A stretch of DNA of 64,000 bases. Origin: Galaxea fascicularis (taxonomy: Eukaryota > Cnidaria > Anthozoa > Scleractinia > Euphylliidae). The notes below the pieces were generated by a model. The model was not told the DNA's origin. It worked only from the letters and a program-made list of their open reading frames with translations, and did not search any database. The stretch spans positions 4,692,853 through 4,756,852 of the forward strand of contig OX419341.1 of assembly GCA_948470475.1 (NCBI GenBank). Direction: 5' to 3'. This document shows, one piece after another, positions 39,001 to 54,000 of this stretch (its first letter is position 1; each line of letters starts with the position of its first letter). Both the position numbers and the translations under genes were made by a program.

Positions 39001-42000
39001 AAAATTTCTTTTAGCGTAAATTTTTCGATACGTTTGCGCATTTGCATCCACATCCATCTAATCTTTATTGAGTCAGTAGAATTCTCACGTTAAATCACAC
39101 CAGCTGTTGCACTACTGCGCTTATAATTTGTTTTAATATCTGCTCACTTAATCTTTCTATACACCTATGGCTCTACAAACTAGGAGCTACTATAGAATAC
39201 AGTGCGGCAAGATTTCCACACAGCCCTATACATTAATTATACACGCATTCTGTGACTCAAGCTCTATTCATTTCCGCAACAGGGTTAGTATGACACCTGG
39301 AAATTTTGCAGATTTGTGCCGTTTAAAGGGAATCGAGCCATTTTCTGGTCATTTTGTAGCCAAAAAGGACTCACTCTGTCCAAAATGTTGTTTTTAAGTC
39401 GAGAGAAAGCCCAGCTTTAGTTTCTAGAGTCAAATTCCAGCCTTTGAAGATCGGGCATGCGCAAAAGGCAAAATTTTGACTAAAAACTTCCACTGCTCCT
39501 CCGACTTTTACTTTTCGCTTTCTCCCTTCCGCGCTTCTTTTGCTTTTCCTTTCCCATTTTTTCGTTTTGTTGGGCATTCACTGTACTTCCTTTCAGGGGG
39601 AAAAGTTTTTGTGAGAAGCCAGAGAAACAATAAATTATTTTGAAGGAAGTACAAGTGGGTAGTGGGACAAGATTTTCAGTGGAATTTTCTGGTGAAATTT
39701 ACATGTTTTTTTTGGCATTTTCTCTGGCCTGTTTCACTGAATGGGGCTCATTTGGGTACGGCTTGAAAGATCTCGTCCTCGTTCACAAGTTGGTTGTCAA
39801 AGTTGTCTAGTACCGTCGACAACGATGACGTCACAAGTGGTACAAAGGAATTGGTTCCACATGAGCGCCTATGGGGCTGTGTGGAAATCTTTCCTTCAGG
39901 GTTACTTTGGTCAAGGAGGATACTCCTCGGAATACTTGGAAAACCAACGCTCAATGTTTTAGTTTTAAATAACCCTGCTGTGGGGGAATCGAACCTGTTA
40001 GGTATCATTACTGTCAAGATAGCCCCCCGCGGAGTCGTGCAGGAAATCCTTACGTGAGGTACTTGTAGTAATAATGTGGTGTTAAACAAAATGCGTCCAA
40101 GCGTGACCGATCTAAAGGTTTTTTTTCCAAAGCTAAGTAAATAGAAAGTAAACCTTTTACTTTGAGGAGTGAAACCATAATTTAAAAATGTAATTTTTTC
40201 GAGTTTGGTAGATCATCACACAAACTTTGGTGGGCTGAATGTTGACGACCTTCAGATAAGACATAGTTCAGACGTTCGGAATTTGATAAATCGAATGGAG
40301 TCTGGACAAAATGCATGGGACATAATTTAACTACGTTAAAGTATCAACAAGAACACCGTTTGGCAAGATTTCCACACAGCCCGACACATTAATTATACAT
40401 ACTTTTTATGACCCAAACTCTACTATTTTTGGAACAGGGTTAGTGTGACAGTGATTCATGTATGATTAATGTATACCTATGGGGTTGTGTGGAAATCTTT
40501 CCTCGCCGTTTTTCGAAAGCCAACCACGTGCCTGGACTGTGCGGAAATCTTTCCAATGTACGTGCCATGCACCGTTTAGAATGACATGATTTGGAATGCT
40601 TGCACTGATTACACAAATAGTAATATAGTTGAAATAATGTGGTTTTTTGCCCTTTATTTTCAGTCTTTCCTCGACCAACTGAGATCAGAATTTCAACTCA
40701 AATGAGCATGAAGCCCCAGCGTCACTGTGCACTGAGCTGTCTTTCCAGAACTCACGTTCGGGTAGCTTCAGATCCCCAGCGCGTTAACGGTCTGTCCAGT
40801 ACCACAACTCGTCCAATGGTCACCCTTGTACTACGGCTCGCCCACGCTAGCATGAGTACAGACCACCTTGGTTTTCAGCTTCTCAACCAATCAAGACAAA
40901 GAAAACATCTTCAGTGTTATGGTCAGTCTTTTCCTTGTGGGTTGGGCTCGGGTGGTTAAATATATAAGAGCACTGGATGAACCTTGCAAAGCATACTATA
41001 CACACACCTTCGGCCAGAAGTCCAAGGACTTCTTATTCGGCTTAATTTAATTGTAGTTAGCTTAGCTAGCGGGTCCCATTGGCTGGTTGGTTCCTCCCCT
41101 TAGGCTCCTTAATTAATGGGTTCCTTTGCAGGTTATTCGGCTCGATTCGATAGGCTTCATTTTTTTTCTTCGATTACTTTTTCAATCGGTGCATTTTTCA
41201 AGTTCCTCGGCTTTAACTTCGATTTTTTTCCGGAAACACTTCGTCGTCGTGGACGTCGTATTTGTCGTTTTTGTCGTCGACGGGTCACCCGCTTAGTTTA
41301 GTTGCGCGAAATTCAATTACTGCGGATCTATAACACTTCACTTGACAGTCGAGAGCTGTATAAGTGAAGCTTTTTATCGTAAGGTTCAACCAGACATTAA
41401 TTTTAAGACAACGTTTGGAAACTAGAGACTCAAGGCCATTCAACTGTGGTGGGGAGACCTGATTTGGCCACTCCTTACAAGTTTAGTGGTTTCTCTAGTT
41501 ACAGGGAGATAATTAGCCAGGCTCGCAATTTTGGACGGCTATTGCTCTCTAAAGGAATAAGGATTTAAGGATTTTGCGCAGTATCTTGCTCCAAAGCTAA
41601 CAGAGTCTAGAAGGGGAGGTTTCGGATAGAGCGGTAGCCTACCTCCAAATTTGTGTGCGTACATTAGTTTGTCAGGAAATTCATTACATGCTAATCTTAT
41701 TCAGACCAGACCCCAAATGGTTTGTAGCTCTGGAACCACCCCTCGTACCCTCACCCCTCCCCCGGTCTGGATAGGGTTAATAGTTAGCAGGGTATCGTGG
41801 GGACACCGCACACACCACAGCGTAGAACGTTTAGAACTTAAATTTTAAGCGTAAACTACGCAGAATCGTCGCACCTCCTGTAGCAGGAGCATAGTCAGTC
41901 ACACAGACAGCAAAGATAGAACAGGAGTGACAGTAAAATGAAGTGACAGGTAATTAGAAGGGTTTTCTTGCTATGGCAGCGTGGACACTGAGACGAATAC

Positions 42001-45000
42001 GCGAACACGCTGGGGCGCGTACCGTAGGTCTGTCTCTTTGTTGATATTGCCTTGTGGGAGGAATCTTCTTTGCAACTGAGACAGCCCTGCATTGCACCTC
42101 GCAGGTGAGAAAGCTAAGATAGTCTGCAAATTATCCTCATCGACGATGGAGACAAATCTTCGTTGGTCCTCCAATGGTCCTTCACTGGCACAACATTGGC
42201 CCCGTATTGGTGCCGGCCGGTCGAAGAAAGAACAACAAAGATGGCTTCTTGTGGTAGGTACTTAGTACTAGTGAAGTCAGTAAAGGTAGACGAGGTACCT
42301 GCCATAGTGGCGATGGAGGACGACGACAAACCAAAAAGGATCCCGACTCCAAGAAGGTAAAAAATAAAGCAGACCGTTTGCACGGTGAGAGTATTTGACT
42401 ACCAAGTTCTTGCAGGGACAACTAGGATTGAATGATTACCAGCGGCAGGCTGTTAGAGGAAAAGGCTCGAATGTAGACTTCACTGTATATTTTAGTACCG
42501 GTAGCCAGACCACTCTCTTGTGCAAATGGTTTGAGTATTGAGATCTAGGAAGAAGAGTAGACATCACAGATAGCATGTAACATTAGTGATAATTATGGCG
42601 GTTTAACTTTCGCTGATGGATGAGCTCCAAGATTGGTCCAAGGGAAAGTAATTCGATTTAAAGCATCAGTGCGGTTGCATCGAAGGGTTGAAATTTACTT
42701 GCTGCTTCGTTGAAGCTTTCATCCAGCAGCGTTGGTTATAAATTCCGTCAAACAATACAAGTACATTTCGCGATTGCTTAATTTCGATGCAACCACTGCA
42801 ATTTACCTTGAACGCGGGGTTTTTGGGGGTTGTAAAGTGCCCTTGATGAAGAAATTCTTCGAGTGAGGCACATTTTTGCAGTCGGTTGTACTCGAATGAA
42901 GACGTCGCAAAAACGTGTTAATGACCGGCCGGTACCTATCTCAGGTAAGGTTTGAATTGATCATCCGCCTTCGCTTCGACTGCACATGGAGGTCCAGACC
43001 GTCGTGAAGGATCTGTAGAGTGGAGATCGACCCCAGAGATGATATGCCAGGACACACCCTGGCATAAGGTACGTGGGTTGACTACGCGATACAGCCTCGA
43101 AGCTGTATCGCGCTGGAAGATACCACCAGTTCTTGATCCTGGCCTAAATCAGTCGAACTTGTGATCAAGTTGCAAGTACTTCCGAAACGTGTCGTTGTAG
43201 GAAAAGCCAGGATTTCGAAAAGGTGCTATCCTCTATACAAGTTTAGTTCAGATTTCGATTCGAAACTTCGGAACTGTTCGGTCTCATTCGGCTTTCGCAT
43301 CAGATTTCGTGATTTTTCCGTTCGGCTTTTGAATACGTGCAAAGTTCGGTCACCGTTCAGGCTTGGTATCGTCTCGATAGCAAGCTGTAATGAACTAATG
43401 CTTCGGCGCAGTCCGGGGACCCTGGGGTGTTCCAATTTATCGGAGTGTCACATTTTACCGACACAGGGACACCCCTCGGTTTTGTTGGACGCCAAATTTT
43501 TCCTATAGGAGCGCATCCCTACCCCTATACGTATAATTTAGGCATGTGGCTTAATTAACGTAATTTTAATTTTAAGTTGTAACTGATATAGAAAAATAAA
43601 ACTTTTAAAAAAGCTGTGTCTTGTGTCTTGATTCTTAAACAATAAAACAAAAAAAACATAGTTAAACTATACTAACCAAACGTTTTATTGCAGGGACAGT
43701 ACTAATCCAGTTCAATTTCAGGAAACTAATCACGATTTTCTTTCAGACCGACGTCTTTTTTCCGATAACATCGAACATTTTTCACAAGAATCGACGTTTT
43801 TTTCGACGACAGCTTCAGCAAAGAAACGACGATTTTCCTTCGAAAGAGTCATCTTTTCTGCAACGACAACTTCAAGATACAACACAAACGACGATTTTTT
43901 TCGCGCACTATGAGAAATACAAGAGGTGCAAGACGTCAAAGCTGTAAAATTTCGCTTCAACATTAAATGCTTGAATAAAGCTTTAGAAACAAACAGGAGA
44001 GTGGAAGTGTGTTTGATTTGTGTCATGTGTGGTTCATTAGGCAACTAACACTTCATTTTCAGGTTCATTCGAATTTTTTTGGTGACACAACCGTGAAGCG
44101 ACTGTTCAAGTAATCTTCATTTTCGACGCTTCAGAAGATTTTTTTCATCAATCAAGCTACCGAAGACTTTTCGTTTTTTCGCCTTTATGTTTTTTTCTGG
44201 CCGGGAAATCAAGACGCACTTCATCCACTAGCAGCATCAGACGGATCAGCGAGGTCACGCCCGACTGGAAGGGGAATACAACAAAGGGACAAGAATCTAG
44301 GCATCCTCAGATGACACACCGACAGCTAAGTGGAAGAGATACCAGAGGGCCAAGCTGCTTAAAGCTGGATTTTTTCCAAATTGATCAGCCCTTCAGCTGC
44401 AGACTGATCCGATGCCAATGTCCAATAGTGGCCAAAGTTCTCCAGACATACATTCATATGCAGTACTGTTTAATCAAGGTAAGCCAAAATTTATTTATGC
44501 TTTTGTCTTTCAAAACTGTTACTCCATACGTTTTCAGGCCCCCCAGTGTTAACTGACTGCAGCTGATAAAATGGAGACCCAACTGCAAACCAGAGATGAC
44601 GATGGAGCCCACAAAGTGTAAGTATCACATCAATAAAATTGTGTTTTCGAGACTAGAGCACTACATCTCGAGGTACCTTAAATACGTTATTGAGTTAAAG
44701 GATTCAATGAGATTCACACCCAGACGCTATATCGGTACATGCTCGATATTCTGTTATCGTTATAGTTTCGCCTTAAACTGTCTTCGTAAGAGTTTCAAAC
44801 CAATGCCTTTAGAATCCCTGTACAGTGGTCAATTTACAAATCCTTGTTTCACTCTTAGTTTACGGGAGATCCAAGTCTCAGTTTCAAAACTCAAAACGTT
44901 TTCTTTCTTCTTTGGCAGCCCTGTAGAACACTAGAATGTTGTTCCGTGACATTCTTGTCAAATCAATGTTACGCCAGTACGCTGTTCATCCTGTGGTACG

Positions 45001-48000
45001 CCAGTATCCTGTTTCGTGGTTTTCCAGCCCGTCCTGTGGCACGTTAGTGTCTTGTTTCGAGACTTTCCAGTTCGTCCTGTGGTACGCCAGTGTCTTGAAT
45101 TACAGCTTTCCAGTCTGTCCTGTAATGCGTCAGTATCCTGTTTCGTGGCTTTCCTGTCCGTCTTGTGGTACACCAGTTTCCCTTTTCGTGGTTTTCCAAT
45201 CCGTCGTAATACGCCAGTATGCTGTTTCGCGACTTTTCCAGTCCGTCCTGTAGTACGCCAGCATCCTTTATCGTGGCTTTCCTGTATGTCCTGTGGTACG
45301 TCAGTATCCTGTTTCGTGGCTTTCCTGTATGTCCTGTGGTACGTCACTATCCTGTTTCGTGGCTTTCCAGTCCCTCCTGTGGTACGCCAGTATTCTGTTT
45401 CGTGGCTTCACTGCCCGGTCTGTGACACACCAGTATGCTGTTTCATAGACTTCTGTCCTTTTCGTGGCATGTAAGTATGCTGTTAAGTGGCATTCCTGTT
45501 CGTCTTGCTTGTGGTCCGACTTTGTGACCTTTCTTCACCTTTTTGGTGTTACAGTCACCCTCTACCAAAAAAGTGGACAGTGAAATTAAGAAGCCAGCGG
45601 TAACTTGAAAAGCAAACTAAACACATCTTTGTGGAACAAGATAAGTATTCCGCCTTTTATATTTATGCTGTGTTTTATCTCAGGGTTGACACCTAGAAAA
45701 CTGACATGTTTGCTATATCAAGAGTATTTGGAGGCGCAGGACTCGGGAGCACTGTGTGATAATCCTTGCTAGTCGAGAAACGATTTTTAAAAGAGTACTG
45801 AAGCTCTTCCTGCCAGACACATGCTCGTAGCATTACTTATATGCTGCGAAGAGTTTGGGGCTGAGTTTGAGGTTGGGTTTGACCTAAGGTTTTTCTTTTT
45901 TGATGTAAATATGTCGACACGGAAATCTATAGAACAGGAAAAACAAAAGTTTAAAATCAAGGCAACAGCGAAGTCAACGATAAAACTTAAATCAGTGATT
46001 AGGTTGAAATACGCTGATATAAAATAAATTCTAGCCTAAGATTTCAGAAATATCAATGCTAGTTTCTTATAATTAATAAAATAAACGATAAACACTTCGC
46101 TTTAAAAACAATGTTTGACCTTAAATGGATTTATTGTATCAAATCAAACTTAACTCAAACTCAAACCGCGAACTAGTAAAACTGCGTTTCTCATCGGCTA
46201 TTTTTTATCGTTTTTGGATATATGATGCCCATATATGGTGTCCACTTTGACAGGCTATAATTTGAGTGAAAGATTTTATCAGGCTGTTCTAGGTGCCGCG
46301 TTCTTAAAGCATCCGAGTCATGCGCAAAATCCCAGTCAGAGTTTCCCAATGAAGTGATTCCTCTACCATGATGATACAATGCTCTCTAACCATAACTACA
46401 TGCCAGTGTTTGAACGCGTCCCACATCACTGTCAAACAACAGGAATTCTCAATTGCAGAAACTAACTGTTTGTATTTTGAGTCTCATTTTTACCAGGAAG
46501 GTCCGGACGACATACAACTGCACTCTCCAGGAGTTAGGGAAAGTCTCAGGAGTTTGCCATTTGGTGCCAACGTTGCCAGTCCTGACCTTTTATCAGTGTG
46601 CGAACGTTACAGCAATAAGAAACGTGACCATAAAAACTTACCAATGCCTCCTGTGACGAAACCGCCTACCAATGGACAGGTGAATAGCTAGTTCTCACGG
46701 TGGTTACCAACCAGAGACGACGCGGTCTGTCATAACGGTATTTTTATATATCAGATACCAACGAAGGTTTGTAATCCGTAACTAACAAACCAGGTTCTAA
46801 AAGGGGCACTACCATGAAAGTGTTCCGGCGAAAACTACACAGAAATGCTTTTTTATGACCTTTACTCATGCCTTTGAAATTAAGGAGAAAGATATCAATC
46901 GAATTTTTGCAGAAAGAGTAGTCCACAGTACATTTTTGGCCATGACGTCGAGATGAGGTACGAGAACCTAAAAAATTTAGGCTAAATTTTTCAAAAAGCA
47001 ATCCATTTCCATCCTTGCCATCCGTAACGGTAGAAGACAGTATTCAGTCTCAGTGCAGTAACAGTCTATCGTAAACAAACTGCATCATTAGTTTGGGTGT
47101 TCACTGATTTCAATACATCTTTTAGTATTTTGCAGTGACACCGAAATAACGGGTACAGTGCCTCTTTAAAGAATTGGTAAGGTCATACTCAGTACTGGCA
47201 GTGTGCTCCATACGATCTGTTGCAGTTGATCGCGCCATTGATCACTGATTTCAATACGTCTTTTAGTATTTTGCAGTGACACCAAACTAACGGGAACAGA
47301 GCCCCTTTGAAGAATTGGTAAGGTCATACTGGCAGTGTGCTCCATACGATCTGTTGCAGTCCAGATGATCACGCCATTGGTCACTGATTTCAATGCATCT
47401 TTTAGTATTTTGCAGTGACACCAAACTAACGGGAACAGAGCCCCTTTAAAGAATTGGTAAGGTCATACTGGCAGTGTGCTCCATACGATCTGTTGCAGTC
47501 CAGATGATCACGCCATTGGTCACTGATTTCAATACATCTTTTAGTATTTTGCAGTGACACCAAACTAACGGGAACAGAGCCCCTTTAAAGAATTGGTAAG
47601 GTCATACTGGCAGTGTGCTCCACACGATCTGTTGCAGTCCAGATGATTACGCCATTGGTTATTGATTTCAATACATCTTTTAGTATTTTGCAGTGACACC
47701 AAACTAACGGGAACAGAGCCCCTTTAAAGAATTGGTAAGGTCATACTGGCAGTGTGCTCCACACGATCTGTTGCAGTCCAGATGATTACGCCATTGGTTA
47801 TTGATTTCAATACATCTTTTAGTATTTTGCAGTGACACCAAAATAACGGGAACAGAGCCCCTTTAAAGAATTGGTAAGGTCATACTGGCAGGGTGCTCCA
47901 TACGATCTGTTGCAGTTAATCGCGCCATTGGTCACTGATTCCAATACATCTTTTAGTATTTTGCAGTGACACCAAACTAACGGGAACAGAGCCCCTTTAA

Positions 48001-51000
48001 AGAATTGGTAAGGTCATACTGGCAGTGTGCTCCACACGATCTGTTGCAGTCCAGATGATTACGCCATTGGTTATTGATTTCAATACATCTTTTAGTATTT
48101 GCAGTGACACCAAAATAACGGGAACAGAGCCCCTTTAAAGAATTGGTAAGGTCATACTGGCAGTGTACTCTACAAGATCTGTCGCAGTCCAGATGATCGC
48201 GCCATTGGGCATTGACGTTAAGCCGTTGCTTGGTCTTGTCTCCCACATCTCCACACGTAAAGCTTTAAGGAGACGTAAAAGAACCTATACACCTTTGGAA
48301 AACAGTAGGTAAAGCAATTCCTGGCGCTGTGGTCTGTCCTAACGCAATTCTTGGGGTTGGGTGGAGGCTGGGCAATGGGCTGATCATCTGTACCTCCCCA
48401 CAGCTTCTATTAGTGACGGAAACTGACTTCGTAAGAGGCCTTATGCGCCACTTAATAATGTGGAGAACTGAGAACAAGCTACACATTTGACACTTGAAAC
48501 GAGTTAGTTATTATCTGCCATACTGCTCAAGTGCGTCGGTTTTGAGTCGGTCAAACTTACTGATTGTGAACTTGTGCTTTAAATTTTTCCAGGTCCTGAA
48601 TCGAATCCAATCCATTGGCTGCATGGTTATTAAGTTCAATATTTTTCCGCTGCCTTGCTCCCAAAGAACTCGCGAGGTAAATGTTTGCATTTGAATCCAA
48701 CTGTTAAGATATGATGGACTTTAGAAACCAAACGGAAAGAATTCAAATGAGGTAACTTGCATTTTTTCTTTCTTTGACGTATCGTAGATGATAATAGGCA
48801 TGCACAATGGTGATGATCAACATCCAGCTGCAAGAGTATTTGATGAGTTGGTAAGTGTAGTTTCCATACTCTATTACCTCGTGGGATACACTCTTTTTTT
48901 TTGTAATCTCTTTTTATAAGAACTTTGAGACGTGAGATTAACCCAAATTGTAAGAACATGCCCAGCCTGAGAGTCAGTTACCGAGAACATGACTATTTTG
49001 CTCGTTTTTTTTAATTAGTAGTGTACTATGTACACATGAACTTTTTCTGCGTTTTCACTGCAAAATCTGGTGACTTTATGTCGCCTTGTGAAGCTCTATG
49101 TTCACTGCCTTTTATAAAGCTAAATTTACCAGCAGTTATTTGGCGCGACATCGTGTGAATACCATGTAACTTAAGAACACCTTAAGAACGTTTTTACACT
49201 CAAATCGCAAAAAAAAAAAAAATTAGAACGTCGAGTCTCAGCTCCAAACTTAGACGTTCGTATAAAAGTGTAAATACGTCAAATCCACAAAACGTTACAC
49301 TACAAGGGAAGTAAAAATGGCACCAGCAAATTTTAAGTCAAACTTTGCGGAAAAGATGACTTTGGGACTTCTAGCATTTGCTCGTTTGCGGTGTGAAGCC
49401 TTTAATTCTTCTGATGGGCTTAGTTCAAATTGCTGGTTACCACACGAATGCGTAATAAAATTGCGTGTTTTGAAATAACTTGGGAAGAATGGTCAATGAA
49501 AAGGGCTTGAAACGACTAGAAAACTGAGCTAACAGTAGTGATATTTCCTTTTTATTTACAATCATTACAAATGAAAGACACTGGGAGATTTAAATTCTTC
49601 TCGCTGCATATAGCTGACCGGTTGGCTCAGTTGGTAGAGTGCAAGACTAATTGTGCGGGAGGTCGTGGGTTCAAGACCCAGCCGGACCAACACTCGGGGT
49701 CTTTAAATAACTAAGGAGAAAGTGCTTCCATTACAAGGACATCTGCGACTTTCTAGTCTTCTCGTATATGGACGATAAACCCTTCACAATTCATTCTGTG
49801 GGACGTTAAAGAACCATTAGGGACGTAACAAACCCTGGCTGTGACCTCCCCTAGTGCTGGCCTGTTCTATTCAACAAGTGGCCGGCTTGGCGTGATATCC
49901 CAAAAAGGCTTATGGTGTATGAGGCCACACGCATAACAGTCATAAGTGGATATAGATGTAGATGTGTACTTTTTCGCCTTTTTCTTGCAGAAGAAGCTGT
50001 TTAGAGCAGGTTCTGATTCCTGGCAATTTAACCCAGCGTCATGGCATTCGCAAAGCGCAAATCCTCCTCATTTATATATAGCTGAGTGTTTTCTGGAGGT
50101 GAGTAGCACTATTTGAATTCAGTAAAGTTCCACGAGTACTAGGCACCTGATTTCCCCTTACCAATGTTGGACAATGTCTGAACTATTAAGGCAACCCGGC
50201 GGCCAAGAAAATTTATGAGTTGTTGACTGGAAAGAGTATCCACATAGTGTTTAGACAGAGACAGCTTGTTTTCTTTAATAGACTTAGTAAGTTAAGGGAT
50301 GTATTTGTTGTGTTCCTTAAAATACAAACGGGGTGAGGGGTGGAGGTGATTTTTTGCATGCCAGGAAAAATACTGATTCACTCATAACCAACACGTCAAC
50401 AAATGTCCGAGATCAACGTTTAGCTGCAAATGTGGCCGCGGTATAGCTCATTCACTAAAACGACCAATGCCAAAACAATTAACGCAGGTATTTGGTTTAG
50501 TTCTCAGATTACTCGTTCCAGGACGTGAATAGAAAAAGCGAGGGACAAGTTCTGCGGAGTGATTCATTTTGGGCGGTAAAAGTGTTCAGTGAGGAGGGAA
50601 GCAAATCAGGAGAAGAAGCTTAGCACTTGGACCGGAAAACACAAGCTAGTTAGCAAAAAAACCTTAAACTGCAAAACAGTTGAGTTTGTTTTTCACGTTG
50701 GGCCTATACCTTTGAACAGATCGCACACGGGTTTTGAACAAAAGTTTTCGATTTGGAGAAATTTGCGCAAGATGTTCGCGGCTTGTGTCGGCTGTTTTGC
50801 AGTTTAAGATAACTGACCTCGAAAGAGAAGAGGGGTGTTGTTTACAATGCTTTTACCGTTGCTGAAAAATCATAATCTAAATAGAAGAAAGAGCGGCACA
50901 ATTTATTTTGTAAAGTACTCAAAAGTAATCACTGAAAAGTACTATTGTAAGGCGATCTGATTTGATCCAATCGAAACGCGGAAATACTAGTGTCCCAAAT

Positions 51001-54000
51001 TATACTTTTTAAGTCGTTTTCAGATTAGGTCTCCCATTGGCCGTAAATTTTTGCTACAGGAAAATCTTTGTTACAAGGAAAATTTGCCACAGGAAAATCT
51101 GCTACATTTAGGAAAGCTTTCTCTACGTTTCTCTGAATCAACTAAAATTGGCGTAGAGACAAGAGGGCTCTTGGATTAATTTGAAATACTCAAGAGATTA
51201 GAATTTATTGCATATAAACGCGCCAAAAAAATATCCTTTAACAGACAACCTGCGCCGTTTCGGCATTTCCAAGTCACGTTTTCCCAAGATCAGTTACCTA
51301 TCTTAATATTACTGTCTTGAACCTCTTACAGGTAGTGTTTAGCTATAGAGAAAACAAACCAAGGTCTTGATCACCAAAACCTCTGCAGTTGACCATCTCT
51401 GTCCAGGCGACCACATATCAACCTCCAAGAGCTCTACACTAATTTTAATATTCTCGGAAAGTTTAAGAGGGAAAAAAGATTGATTGTTCTCTTCTTCGTG
51501 CATGAATCAGGCCTGAATGATTACCCGGTTACGAATCTTTGGACGTTACGGTATTGGCCATCATTCCAGGAGATGCCAGTGAGGTCTTCTCCCAATCTCT
51601 CATCAAACTCTCACCACCCATCACCGTTCCACTCTGACCCCAACCCAACCCCCACCACCTCTCCTCTAGTAGAATAAACGCATGTTAATGAACATATCCC
51701 GTTGCACACTCTCCCCTTCCCAAGCCTTTCCAAACCTTTAAAGTTGAACATGAGAACATGAGTTCATTATATCACGGCCATGTATTTAATAAGGTCATAA
51801 TTTCTTACCACACCTGTGGACAAAAAGCAGAGGGATGACTGTTGTGAAGTTCTGAAATGCAGGAATGTCCCAGCCATATACACTGGTCATGTATTTATGT
51901 AACAATGGATGGGAACTTTTTGCACTGTCAATGCAATTAACCGCGCGTGTTGTTGAGTCGGGCTTGACTATTGCATCGCACAGACCGCATACCGCTTAAA
52001 TTGAGCAACCGTCATCCGTTTGCGTTTTCACTGTTCATGCTTCCTTGGTTGTACCATTTTACAGCTAACCCAAAATTAGATTAACTCATGTACCTCCTGG
52101 CATCTCCTTGCTGAATTCTCATTTTCCTATCATTCATAAATTATCTTGGTAGTTATTTTTGGAAGCGTTTTCAGTGTTACCTTGGCTGATCATGCGCGGA
52201 GTTTCCAACCTTAAGGTGGTCTAATTGGATTACACTTCGGTTCTCTGGTAAGAGTTTGGTCGCTTGCAGAAGTTTAATTTATAGAACAACTAGTTGTCTA
52301 TTAACCCTTTTGGGTCCAAGCGAAAACCTTCAGAGTTGAAATAAAAGTAAAATTCTGACGTGAACCAACACCTCCACTTGGGGGTACATTGTCAAAAGTT
52401 CTTCTTTAGAGTTTTTCTTTTAATCCAAAAAATGCCGCCATTTGAAAAGGTGGACTCAAGGTCTGGTTGTTAGGAATAAAATCGTTTAATTCCGTTAGAA
52501 GGTATCGCATTTTTTTCTCTTGTTACAGTAGCATTTTTACTGTATGTAGTATGTGGGTATTGTTTTCAATTCGGCCTTGGAGTAGGATTTTTTGGCTTGA
52601 CATGTTCGACTCATTGACTAGCGCGGCGGGATTGAAACTGTTCTTATTTCAGTAATCGAAATGAATAGGAGTTTGATGACTGACTCGTAAGAATATATCT
52701 AAAGGATCTGAAATACGATTACACATTGTCGAATACAGACTGATAAATTGCCCGGTTTCTTCCTTGACTTTCGAGGATTATCATCGGGCAAACTAGATTC
52801 GCCGGAAAACACGACAAATTATAAATTAATTTGCCTTTACTTGGAACGCCTGAAATCTTCCTGACGTTAACTGATCTAATCTAACTAACCGATAACCTGC
52901 TAATACAGGAAGATTTCTTAGCGTTCCAAGTAATAACTGATCAATGCTCCGGAAGTAAAATTTCTGACATTGGCTTAAGGACAAATTCTCCCGCCATTCT
53001 GGTATGAGGCTTCAAGGAGATACAGTTACGCGTGAACTTCAGCCTACTTACAACAATTACTATACTGAATTACTTACTGAATTAAGGCGAATGCAGGCGG
53101 GATTTTACGCTTTTTTAATTGGATGAAATTTAAAAAATAAATAAATAAAAGAACACGGAAAGCCGGATCTAAAGGAAAGTTGAGGTTCAGGATCTTTCTT
53201 CATTACAATTCATTTCCGCAGTTCATGATTTATCTTCGTATACATTATTTGCACTCTAGAATAACGACAGAATATCCTTTTTTATGTGCGATTTTAACTC
53301 GACAGGACCTTTTAATGCTTCTTATGATACTTCACTCTGTATTGTAAAGTACGAATAGTTTAAGTAGCCTAGAAAAGCCAAGCTTATTGTGCGCTTCAAA
53401 AACCTTTAGTTTATACACTGTAATTGATAAAAGTAAAGTCAATTTTGTTTTTGTCTACTATTATGCAATAAAAGACGGTGTTGGCAGAATTAAAGAGTTG
53501 TATTACGTTTCTATTCTCTCCTACCACTCTTGCACGGAACAGTTTTTCAGGGCCAACCCTTTTAGTGTCTTTTCAACCCAACAGGAAAAAGAGGTTAACC
53601 CTGGCCTATATTCCTATATTATAGGCTTGAATATTAGCCGTCAGCTTTTTAAAATCCCCGTATGGTGGCAATTTACATTATCAATTCCGTTGATAACACC
53701 AAATTCTAATGTGCTACTTCCCCAGCGACGCAGCACCAGTTTCTTTGAAAAAAACTCTTCACTAGTATTAGGCCTGACTTTAGGAAATCAGGGTTTGTCA
53801 CCAACGACGTGAAATCAGTGGTGTGCTAGCCAGATTGAATGGTTGGGTATTGTACGGAACGTCAACGATGCCTGGACGATTCGTATAGTGTTCTCACTCA
53901 CGTGACCAGCCGCCATATTGGTTTCATTAAACAAAAGAAGGTATAGTTCAATTCCCAGAGGGTTAGCCTGGTACACCAGTATGGTCTCCGGTTCTTGTTT